Shown: piece by piece, positions 1 to 5,791 of the stretch
Position numbering within the stretch: position 1 is the stretch's first letter
Layout: the number at the start of each line of letters is the position of its first letter
DNA from: an uncultured Clostridia bacterium
GTDB taxonomy: Bacteria; Bacillota; Clostridia; TANB77; CAG-508
DNA: 7,677 nt
Assembly: GCA_949077355.1 (NCBI GenBank)
Contig: CARUQW010000063.1
Coordinates: forward strand, 1-7,677
Reading direction: 5' to 3'
Made by a program: the position numbers and the translations under genes
Notes under the pieces: model-generated
What the model saw: the letters and a program-made list of their open reading frames with translations, nothing else
Told to the model about the DNA's origin: nothing
The model's database searches: none

Positions 1-54
1 CCCAGGCTGCCTAGTACCTAATCAAAAAATGTCCAATTTTTTGGGTTCAGTACA
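1..54 (-). mobile_element. End of an IS3-family (IS150-type) insertion sequence, partial
   Basis: Read on the minus strand, bases 54 to 30 give TGTACTGAACCCA, then a run of A, then TTGGACA. From memory this closely matches the terminal inverted repeat of IS150-group IS3 elements, which begin TGTACTG-ACCCA and reach TTGGAC after about 20 bases. The repeat reads inward toward base 1, so the element body, with its two-frame transposase, should lie off the left edge. Only this tip is in the window; bases 1-29 would be subterminal IS sequence. The end sits 27 bases beyond the stop codon of the HD gene. The other end and the target duplication cannot be seen, so a solitary IS remnant is also possible. 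Confidence 0.6.
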
Positions 55-81
55 ACTCATAAACAGGATTCTTCTTCTATT

Positions 82-1743
82 TTATCTTCCACCAGGGCCC
101 TCTTCATCTTCACCAGGAGCAGAAGGATTATGAGATTGCCATTGCTCTTTTACTTTCATAGCAGATTGATGTCTTCTTTCCTCTTCCGATAATTTTGGCG
201 TTGTTCGAATTAGTGAATCTAATACAGCTATATCGATTTTTTCTTCACGTTTATACTTTCTAGCAAGGTCAGCTTGTTCCATTTGCTCACATAAAGCGAA
301 ATCTAAGTTTGCCTCTTCTGCTATTTTCCTTTTGGTAGCTTCGATGGTAGCAAGTCCTTGTGGTGTTAACATTTCGTTTTTAAATCTTTCATCTTTGGCT
401 CGAATGATATTTCGAATTTCTTTTCTTGTATGTGGTTGTCTTGATTTAGCAAATTCTTTTGCTCGAAATTGTTCAATTTTATCTTCTTCTAAAGTCTTTT
501 TAACAAGTTCAAAGTCTCCTTGTGTGATTGGCTCAACACCTTCTCCTGTTACAATTCTTTGCCTTACCAATTTTAAATAATGTTTTTTTATCTTATCATT
601 ATCCATACTTAAAATAAAATTAACAGATTTTTCTATATTTGTACAATCACTATTTTCCAAAGTATCAAAAGTACTACGAATGGAATCTTGTACCGATAAA
701 TTAAGTGGTGTTACTTTAGAATAATATTTGGTATGAATTTGTTCAGGATTTTTGTAATAATAGCTTAGCAATTTTTCAACAATCAATCTATTTCTTACAA
801 CGTTTTCTGCTGTCAATAATCCTTTGGTTCCTTCCTCTAAAAAATAAATAACATTTTCATAACTTTTTCTTAGTTCTTCTAAATTTTGCAAAGCATCCAT
901 ATGGTCTGTTATTTTTCCCTTTTGAATGGCTTCCTTTACAATTTTAGCAACAATTTCGTAGATTCTTTCTTGAGAAGTTTTTTGAGCAAAATCAGGATTT
1001 TTAAATTTTTCTAATTTAATATAATTACCTAATTCACTAAAATCCATATTTTTATATTCGATTTTATCAGTATGTCGAATAGCTTGCGCTACTAAATCTT
1101 TGGGAGGTTCTGGTACTCTTGTTGTACTATGCGCTAAAATGGCAGTAATCATTCGATTAGCATCGATATGCTCTAAATCAATCGTTCCATTATGTAATAA
1201 ATCATAAAAGATTAAAGCGCTTTGTTCATTATGTTCAAAACTTAATGTGATATCACTACCAATATGTCCCTGTTCTTCCTCATAATCATTGCCAAAACAC
1301 TTAATTCTTTTGGCAATGATGGCATCGATTTGTTCTGTATCGTTAATTTCTTGCATGAAGTGATTAATGGTTCTTTCTCCATCATGACCAAAGGGAGTAT
1401 GACCTAAATCGTGTGCAAGAGAACAAATTTCAGTATATAATAATTCTTTTTTCTTATTTAAAATAAATATTTCAGATTTTTTTTGTTCTTCTGTAGCACA
1501 TTCATCATAAATACCACTGATAATAGACTGAGCAATTTCTGAAATATTTTGACTATGTTCTAAACGAGAACGAATAATTTGAGTGTTTTTTTGTTCACTA
1601 GATTGCGTTTTTCCATATAATAATTTATAAGAAGATGATTGGATTAGCAGTTCTTTTACTTTTAATAATTCTTCTATTTCAAGATTTAATTCATTCACAT
1701 TTTCTTTTAATTGGATTGACATGTTTCCTTTTTTTATCATCAT
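82..1743 (-). CDS. HD-domain deoxynucleoside triphosphate triphosphohydrolase-like protein (dGTPase family)
   Basis: A 553-residue protein of the HD metal-phosphohydrolase superfamily, closest in motif layout to dGTP triphosphohydrolases, which split dGTP into deoxyguanosine and tripolyphosphate. The motifs are in order: R-x-R-L-E-H at 58-63 (first metal His63), AHDLGHTPFGHDGE at 110-123 (HD pair His111-Asp112, then His115 and His120), FEHNEQS at 169-175 (the family's FEGNAQS position) and HTDKIEY at 224-230, whose Asp226 fits the last metal ligand. All expected metal ligands are present. The C-terminal half is charged and helical with no motif I recognise, and ends in an acidic Gly/Pro tail. 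The start at 1743 has AAGGAG 11 bases upstream on the minus strand; a start at 1722 is possible but has a very short spacer. The gene is divergent from the pilin-like gene and has its own promoter. I see no terminator before the IS end. Family assignment is solid; substrate specificity is inferred. Confidence 0.87.
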   Translation of the reverse strand: MMIKKGNMSIQLKENVNELNLEIEELLKVKELLIQSSSYKLLYGKTQSSEQKNTQIIRSRLEHSQNISEIAQSIISGIYDECATEEQKKSEIFILNKKKELLYTEICSLAHDLGHTPFGHDGERTINHFMQEINDTEQIDAIIAKRIKCFGNDYEEEQGHIGSDITLSFEHNEQSALIFYDLLHNGTIDLEHIDANRMITAILAHSTTRVPEPPKDLVAQAIRHTDKIEYKNMDFSELGNYIKLEKFKNPDFAQKTSQERIYEIVAKIVKEAIQKGKITDHMDALQNLEELRKSYENVIYFLEEGTKGLLTAENVVRNRLIVEKLLSYYYKNPEQIHTKYYSKVTPLNLSVQDSIRSTFDTLENSDCTNIEKSVNFILSMDNDKIKKHYLKLVRQRIVTGEGVEPITQGDFELVKKTLEEDKIEQFRAKEFAKSRQPHTRKEIRNIIRAKDERFKNEMLTPQGLATIEATKRKIAEEANLDFALCEQMEQADLARKYKREEKIDIAVLDSLIRTTPKLSEEERRHQSAMKVKEQWQSHNPSAPGEDEEGPGGR

Positions 1744-1777
1744 ATAACATCATTCTCCTTTCCAATCGTATACTCTA

Positions 1778-1806
1778 ATTATACCATTTTCTGTTAAGTT
1801 ATGCAA
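1778..1806 (-). promoter_or_regulatory. Sigma-A-type promoter for the HD gene
   Basis: On the minus strand there is a -35 TTGCAT (bases 1806-1801), a 17-base spacer and a perfect -10 TATAAT (1783-1778). A TG one base before the -10 makes an extended -10 box. It lies about 35 bases upstream of the start codon at 1743. Confidence 0.75.
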
Positions 1807-1828
1807 ATTAAGAATGAAGTATAATACA

Positions 1829-1858
1829 TTGACATAATTTTTGAGTGGTTGATAAAAT
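1829..1858 (+). promoter_or_regulatory. Sigma-A-type promoter for the pilin-like lectin-fold gene
   Basis: A perfect -35 TTGACA (1829-1834) is followed after 18 bases by TAAAAT (1853-1858), preceded by TG to give an extended -10. It points toward the gene starting at 1890. Its -35 is 22 bases from the -35 of the divergent promoter, so a single bound regulator could affect both genes. Confidence 0.7.
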
Positions 1859-1889
1859 CTAGACAAGAAACTAAGGAAGGATGAGTTTT

Positions 1890-3311
1890 ATGAAAAATAC
1901 AAAGGGGATTACATTAATGGCATTAATAGTAACCATAATTGTTTTAATGATATTATCAGGAGTAACAATTGCCAGTTTAACGGGACAAAAGGGGATTATT
2001 AAAGAAGCCAAAACAGCTAAAGAATTAGCCGAAAAAGCAGCATTAGAAGAGCAAGTAGAATTAGCTATTATAAAGGCAGAACAAAAATATAGAAATCCAA
2101 CAATAGATAATGTAATTGAGGAATTAAAAAATAATAAAGTGATTAGTAAGGATAATCAAGTAAATAAAGAAACAGGAGCGATTCGAACGGACCTAGGATA
2201 TGAAATAACAGGAAAATTAGATGACTACATTGGAAAAGTATCGGTAGGAGATGGTAATACAACTGGAGACGGAAATCAAACAGGAGGAGGAGATACGCCA
2301 ATACCACCAACTCAAACTCTGCCAACAGATGATAATACCAAACCATATTTACCAGAAAGTGAAGACACAAAAATAATTAGTAATAATCCAGAAACTGGTA
2401 TTATCATACAAGATAGTAAGGGGAATGAATGGGTGTGGATAGAAGTACCAAAGTCTATTTATACAACGACTACAAAAAATACAGATTATGACGTGATTGA
2501 AAAAGCAATGCAGACATATGCTAGTGCATATAGAAATGCAAGCTATACAGATAAATGGGATTCGATTAATCATCATGGATTAAGTAGTTCAGAATATACG
2601 GAATTAAAAAATAGTATGCTAAAAAGTGTATTTGATAATGGAGGATTTTATATAGGAAGATATGAGGCGGGAACAGAGTCTGCAAGATACAGTAAAACAG
2701 ATGCACTAGTCACACCATTGATACAAAGAGATAAGTATCCATATATTTATATAACATGCAAACAAGCACAAACAAAAGCAAAAGAATTAACAATAGGAGA
2801 AAAAAATACTAGTCTAATGTTTGGGATTCAATGGGATTTAGTATTAAAATTTATAGAGGAAAAAGGAAAATTACAGGATGGAACAAAAGTAACGCAAGAT
2901 ATGCTAAAAGGTAATTCAGTAGAATGGGGAAATTATTATTATGCAACATTTGAGATTAAAAGGCAACAAGCATTATATACAGCAACACCAAGAAAAAATG
3001 CTTCATGGGATAGTGCTTATAATTATACAAAGCCAAAGACAGGCATATTATTAACAACAGGAGCAACAGACAGAAACAGTGTATTAGGAATCTATGATTT
3101 AGGAGGAAATGTTTCAGAGTGGACATTAGAATATACTAATAATACGAATGGCAAATGTACATGTCGAGGAGACTATTATAGTTATACAGGTGAGTATAAT
3201 CCATATAGGCGATTCTATGAGGCATATAATTACACTGGAAGCCTTGATGATTCAGAGTATACTTCATCAACAGCAGATGGTATTTATGGATTTCGTCCAG
3301 CTATGTGGTGA
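1890..3311 (+). CDS. Prepilin-like anchored protein with sulfatase-modifying-factor / C-type-lectin-like domain
   Basis: A 473-residue surface-type protein. The start is placed at 1890 because AAGGAAGG (1873-1880) touches an earlier ATG at 1881 but is ideally spaced for this one. Residues 1-30 form a prepilin-like N-terminus: MKNTKG, then ITLMA and one hydrophobic helix. The usual Glu at position +5 after the Gly is Ala. Residues about 32-115 are a charged helical stalk, as in pseudopilins. Residues about 120-160 are a Gly/Asn/Thr/Pro linker. From about 178 the domain follows the FGE-sulfatase layout: NEWVWIEVP (179-187), GGFYIGRYEAG (251-261), DLGGNVSEW (403-411) and terminal GFRPAMW (467-473). 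The paired catalytic cysteines of true formylglycine-generating enzymes are not in the expected place; only C423 and C425 occur nearby. A binding role is therefore more likely than catalysis. The gene stands alone between its own promoter and terminator. Ligand and function are unknown. Confidence 0.85.
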   Translation: MKNTKGITLMALIVTIIVLMILSGVTIASLTGQKGIIKEAKTAKELAEKAALEEQVELAIIKAEQKYRNPTIDNVIEELKNNKVISKDNQVNKETGAIRTDLGYEITGKLDDYIGKVSVGDGNTTGDGNQTGGGDTPIPPTQTLPTDDNTKPYLPESEDTKIISNNPETGIIIQDSKGNEWVWIEVPKSIYTTTTKNTDYDVIEKAMQTYASAYRNASYTDKWDSINHHGLSSSEYTELKNSMLKSVFDNGGFYIGRYEAGTESARYSKTDALVTPLIQRDKYPYIYITCKQAQTKAKELTIGEKNTSLMFGIQWDLVLKFIEEKGKLQDGTKVTQDMLKGNSVEWGNYYYATFEIKRQQALYTATPRKNASWDSAYNYTKPKTGILLTTGATDRNSVLGIYDLGGNVSEWTLEYTNNTNGKCTCRGDYYSYTGEYNPYRRFYEAYNYTGSLDDSEYTSSTADGIYGFRPAMW

Positions 3312-3328
3312 GATACAATAGAATAAAG

Positions 3329-3363
3329 AAATCATCTTTTATAGAAAAGAAGGTGATTTTTTA
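3329..3363 (+). terminator. Rho-independent terminator after the pilin-like gene
   Basis: AAATCATCTT (3329-3338) pairs with AAGGTGATTT (3350-3359), with one G-U pair and an 11-base loop. A T run extends to 3362. It begins 17 bases after the stop codon. Confidence 0.85.
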
Positions 3364-3418
3364 TAATTAAAAAAGAAGAGTTTAATAACAAAATTATGGA
3401 GAAAAAAGCCAAAATCAC

Positions 3419-3447
3419 TTGCCAAATAGAAAAAAATGTGATAGAAT
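3419..3447 (+). promoter_or_regulatory. Promoter of the rpsF-ssb-rpsR operon
   Basis: TTGCCA (3419-3424), a 17-base spacer, then TAGAAT (3442-3447) preceded by TG one base upstream (extended -10). Transcription would start near 3454 and give a leader of about 50 bases before rpsF. The promoter lies inside the in-frame upstream extension of rpsF, which argues that this extension is not translated. Confidence 0.7.
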
Positions 3448-3503
3448 TATTCTGCTCTACTTACAGGAAATGTAGGTTAAAAATCCAAAGGGAGGTGAAA
3501 ATA

Positions 3504-3788
3504 ATGAATCAATACGAAAGTATTATCATTGTTAATCCTAATTTAGACGAAGCTGCATTAAAAGCTTTAGAAGAAAAATTTACAGGATTAATCAATGAAA
3601 ACGGAAAAGTAGAATCAGTAGAAAATATGGGTAAAAAAAGATTAGCCTATGACATCAAAAAACAAACAGAAGGTACATACTTATTATTCAATTTTGAAGC
3701 ACAACCAGATTCTATTAAAGAACTTGAAAGAGTTTACAGAATTACAGACGATATCATGAAATTTATCGTAGTAAAAAAAGAAGCTTAA
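3504..3788 (+). CDS. rpsF: 30S ribosomal protein S6
   Basis: A 94-residue protein with the whole S6 layout: the opening strand YESIIIVNPNL (4-14), helix DEAALKALEEKF, the conserved MGKKRLAYDIKKQTEGTY core (42-59), and the closing IVVKKEA strand. S6 binds S18 on the platform of the small ribosomal subunit, next to 16S rRNA. The length matches the family. The start at 3504 is preceded by a near-perfect GGAGGTGA (3491-3498). An in-frame ATG at 3396 would add 36 residues unlike S6 and overlap the promoter, so it is rejected. First gene of the classical S6-SSB-S18 operon. There is no sign of damage. Confidence 0.97.
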   Translation: MNQYESIIIVNPNLDEAALKALEEKFTGLINENGKVESVENMGKKRLAYDIKKQTEGTYLLFNFEAQPDSIKELERVYRITDDIMKFIVVKKEA

Positions 3789-3812
3789 ATAGAAATAAGC
3801 AAAAAGAAAAAA

Positions 3813-3840
3813 TTAAATAAAGAGAGGGGCCTTTATTTAA
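3813..3840 (+). repeat. Perfect 10-base inverted repeat between rpsF and ssb
   Basis: TTAAATAAAG (3813-3822) and CTTTATTTAA (3831-3840) are perfect reverse complements around the loop AGAGGGGC. The stem ends 7 bases before the ssb ribosome binding site and has no T tail, so it is not a normal terminator. It may be an RNA processing or stability element, or may set the S6 to SSB ratio; that role is inferred. Confidence 0.6.
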
Positions 3841-3861
3841 AGTAAAGAAAGGTGATATAAA

Positions 3862-4290
3862 ATGAACAAAGTAATATTAATGGGAAGACTAACCAGAGAC
3901 CCAGAAGTAAGATACACACAAACCAATAACACACTAGTAGCATCTTTTAGTCTAGCAGTAAACAGAAGATTTGTTAGACAAGGAGAAGAAAGACAAGCAG
4001 ACTTCATCAATATCGTTGCATGGAGTAAACTAGGTGAATTTTGTAGCAAATACTTTAAGAAAGGTCAACAAGTAGGAGTTATCGGAAGAATACAAACAAG
4101 AACTTGGGATGACGACCAAGGAAATAAACACTATGTAACAGAAGTAGTAGCAGAAGAAGCATACTTTGCTGATAGTAAAAGAGAAGGAGAAGCTGGAGCA
4201 AGCTCTTTTGAAAATACATTTGGAAATACAGCACCAGGAAACATGGGAGCAGACTTTGAAGTATCTTCTAGCGATGACCTACCATTCTAA
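3862..4290 (+). CDS. ssb: Single-stranded DNA-binding protein
   Basis: A 142-residue SSB that coats single-stranded DNA during replication, recombination and repair. Residues 1-104 are the OB fold: MNKVILMGRLTRDPEVRYT at the start, ASFSLAVNR (27-35), DFINIVAWSKLGEF (47-60), KGQQVGVIGRIQTRTW (67-82) and YVTEVVAEE (91-99). A short flexible linker of about 30 residues (Gly, Ala, Asn and Ser) leads to the acidic tip SSSDDLPF, the docking peptide for partner proteins such as PriA and RecQ. The linker is shorter than in many Bacillus SSBs but intact. The ribosome binding site AAAGGTGAT lies just upstream of the ATG. The gene lies 73 bases after rpsF and 26 bases before rpsR. Confidence 0.97.
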   Translation: MNKVILMGRLTRDPEVRYTQTNNTLVASFSLAVNRRFVRQGEERQADFINIVAWSKLGEFCSKYFKKGQQVGVIGRIQTRTWDDDQGNKHYVTEVVAEEAYFADSKREGEAGASSFENTFGNTAPGNMGADFEVSSSDDLPF

Positions 4291-4316
4291 ATAAAAAGAG
4301 GGGGGAAATAAAAGAA

Positions 4317-4595
4317 ATGGCAGACAAAAAACAAAATAAAAGAAATAACAAAAACTATGATGAGGATTACAATCCAAGATTCAGAAAACAAAGAAAAAAA
4401 GTTTGCGTATTATGCAGTGATAAAAACTTTGTATTAGATTACAAAAATCCAGAACAATTAAGAAAATTCATCAATGATAAAGGAAAAATCTTACCAAGAA
4501 GAACAACTGGAGCATGTGCTAAACATCAAAGAGATATCACAACAGCAGTAAAAAGAGCAAGACACATTGCTTTATTACCATATGCACAAAACTAA
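4317..4595 (+). CDS. rpsR: 30S ribosomal protein S18, zinc-ligand (C+) type
   Basis: A 92-residue S18 that pairs with S6 on the 30S platform. The first 25 residues are a basic, Asn-rich leader. The core runs KKVCVLCSDK (27-36), YKNPEQLRKFINDKGKILP (42-60), RRTTGACAKHQRDI (61-74) and VKRARHIALLPYA (78-90). C30, C33, C67 and H70 form a Cys-x2-Cys and Cys-x2-His set, matching the zinc-ligand form known for S18. The ribosome binding site AGAGGGGGG lies 11 bases before the ATG. Last gene of the operon, followed by a strong terminator. Confidence 0.97.
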   Translation: MADKKQNKRNNKNYDEDYNPRFRKQRKKVCVLCSDKNFVLDYKNPEQLRKFINDKGKILPRRTTGACAKHQRDITTAVKRARHIALLPYAQN

Positions 4596-4611
4596 TTCAA
4601 TAAAGAATATT

Positions 4612-4659
4612 AAAAAAGAGCACTTTCAATAAAGAGAATTATTGAAAAGTGTTCTTTTT
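4612..4659 (+). terminator. Rho-independent terminator of the rpsF operon
   Basis: AAAAAGAGCACTTTCAAT (4613-4630) pairs with the arm 4641-4659 across a 10-base loop, with one G-U pair and one bulged A. The 3' arm ends in TTCTTTTT. It starts 17 bases after the rpsR stop. Confidence 0.9.
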
Positions 4660-4696
4660 GTTGTATAGAAAACAACAATGAAATTCAAAAATTTAA

Positions 4697-4725
4697 TTGA
4701 AAAAAATTAATATTACAGATATAAT
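4697..4725 (+). promoter_or_regulatory. Upstream candidate promoter for the Ig-like/PF06541 operon
   Basis: TTGAAA (4697-4702), a 17-base spacer and a perfect TATAAT (4720-4725). Transcripts from here would start near 4732 and carry the palindrome at 4749-4760 in their leader. It is in tandem with a second promoter about 80 bases further down. In such AT-rich DNA a chance match is possible. Confidence 0.5.
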
Positions 4726-4748
4726 TGATGCATACTAATTTGTAATAA

Positions 4749-4760
4749 GCTATGCATAGC
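4749..4760. repeat. Perfect 12-base palindrome, possible operator
   Basis: GCTATGCATAGC is its own reverse complement. It lies between the two candidate promoters, 18 bases upstream of the downstream -35 box. Position and symmetry suit a binding site for a dimeric regulator. No regulator gene is identifiable here. Confidence 0.5.
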
Positions 4761-4778
4761 AAAAACTTGACAAAATTA

Positions 4779-4807
4779 TTTACAACCAAAAATCAATATG
4801 ATATAAT
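4779..4807 (+). promoter_or_regulatory. Main promoter of the Ig-like/PF06541 operon
   Basis: TTTACA (4779-4784), a 17-base spacer, and TATAAT (4802-4807) preceded by TG plus one base, a consensus extended -10. The expected start is near 4814, about 24 bases before the start codon. A TTGACA at 4767-4772 looks tempting but has no -10 at a workable distance. Confidence 0.75.
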
Positions 4808-4837
4808 CAGAATAGTGAAATTTGAGAGGTGAAAATA

Positions 4838-5782
4838 TTGAATCAAATATTAAGTATTGATAATAACAGCAAGAAAGGAAAAGTAAAAAAAGAAAAAACA
4901 AGAAATAGTAGACCAATAGAAATTGGTAATATAGTAAAATTTTTTGCAATTTCCATATTAATATTTGGAATATTTATGATAGCTTCAGGTTCTTATGCTA
5001 TGTATAAAGGAACTACAAAAGAAATTACAAATACTAAACCAGAAATTCGATTTGAACAAACAACAGAAACCGAACTATCATTAAAAATAAAACATGACAA
5101 AGAGTTGGTAACGGTAACATATCAATGGAATGAAGAAGAGGCAACACAAGTGCCAACCAATGGCAAAAAAGAAGTCGAAACCAAAATTCAAATACCAACA
5201 GGAAGCAATACCTTAAAAGTACATGCAGTTGATATAAAAGGAGAAGAAGCAGAATATGTTAAACAATATGATATTGAAGGAGATATCAATATTAATATAG
5301 AACCAGAAGGAAACAATTTGAAAATAACAGCCAATGGAATTAATCAATTGCAATATATGACTTATCGTTGGGATGAGGAAGATGAAACAAGAATTGATAT
5401 TGAAAATAACAGTATAGAAGAAACCATTGAAATACCAAAAGGTTTACACACACTAACCGTAATTGTAGTAGATGTAAATAATCAAACAGAAACAAAAGAA
5501 CAAGAAGTAAATGGCGTAACCAAACCAAAGTTAGAAGTAACAACAGATGGATCTGATAACTTTATTATCAAAGCTTCAGACGAGCAAGGAATTAAGAAAA
5601 TAGAGTTTATTATAAATGAAGAAGAAAGATATGTATTAAATTTAGAAAAAGAATTATCATTAGAAGAAAGAAAAGAATTTGAATATGCATATCCATTACA
5701 TGAAGGAGAAAACAAACTAGAAGTAACAGTATACAACGAAAGTGATGTAACAGAAACTTTTAGAGCATTAGTGAGAAAATAA
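4838..5782 (+). CDS. Membrane-anchored protein with three Ig-like repeats
   Basis: A 314-residue protein of unknown function. A basic cytoplasmic segment (about 1-33) precedes one hydrophobic helix (about 34-56), and the rest should face outward. The outer part is three beta-rich repeats of about 75-85 residues, roughly 68-145, 149-224 and 229-312. Repeats 1 and 2 share TY-W (YQW 95-97, YRW 176-178) followed by acidic residues. All three share a closing strand: IPTGSNTLKVHAVD (119-132), IPKGLHTLTVIVVD (199-212) and LHEGENKLEVTVYN (287-300). The third is the most divergent. The pattern fits bacterial Ig-like domains used for adhesion or as spacers. The start is taken as TTG 4838, 8 bases after GAGAGG; a GTG at 4829 overlaps that binding site. 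Only 9 bases separate it from the next gene, so the two are co-transcribed. There is no sortase motif. Confidence 0.82.
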   Translation: MNQILSIDNNSKKGKVKKEKTRNSRPIEIGNIVKFFAISILIFGIFMIASGSYAMYKGTTKEITNTKPEIRFEQTTETELSLKIKHDKELVTVTYQWNEEEATQVPTNGKKEVETKIQIPTGSNTLKVHAVDIKGEEAEYVKQYDIEGDININIEPEGNNLKITANGINQLQYMTYRWDEEDETRIDIENNSIEETIEIPKGLHTLTVIVVDVNNQTETKEQEVNGVTKPKLEVTTDGSDNFIIKASDEQGIKKIEFIINEEERYVLNLEKELSLEERKEFEYAYPLHEGENKLEVTVYNESDVTETFRALVRK

Positions 5783-5791
5783 GGAGAAGAC

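Noticed and set aside
332..580. Plus-strand open frame opposite the HD gene
   Set aside because: Antisense to a gene with intact reading and conserved HD motifs; no recognisable start signal.
1890..3311. True formylglycine-generating sulfatase-modifying enzyme
   Set aside because: The fold motifs match, but the catalytic Cys pair is not in the expected place, no sulfatase gene is nearby, and the N-terminus is a pilin-like anchor.
3396..3503. N-terminal extension of rpsF from an upstream in-frame ATG
   Set aside because: The extra 36 residues do not resemble S6, the upstream ATG has no ribosome binding site, the operon promoter lies inside it, and GGAGGTGA sits correctly before 3504.
3454..3503. 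S6:S18-binding leader RNA before rpsF
   Set aside because: Such autoregulatory leaders are known, but I see only a weak hairpin (3457-3475) and not the CCG-containing bulge I would expect. It needs a covariance-model search.
4767..4772. TTGACA as the -35 box of the Ig-like operon
   Set aside because: It is 29 bases from the TATAAT at 4802, and no -10 lies at 16-18 bases; TTTACA at 4779 has perfect spacing.
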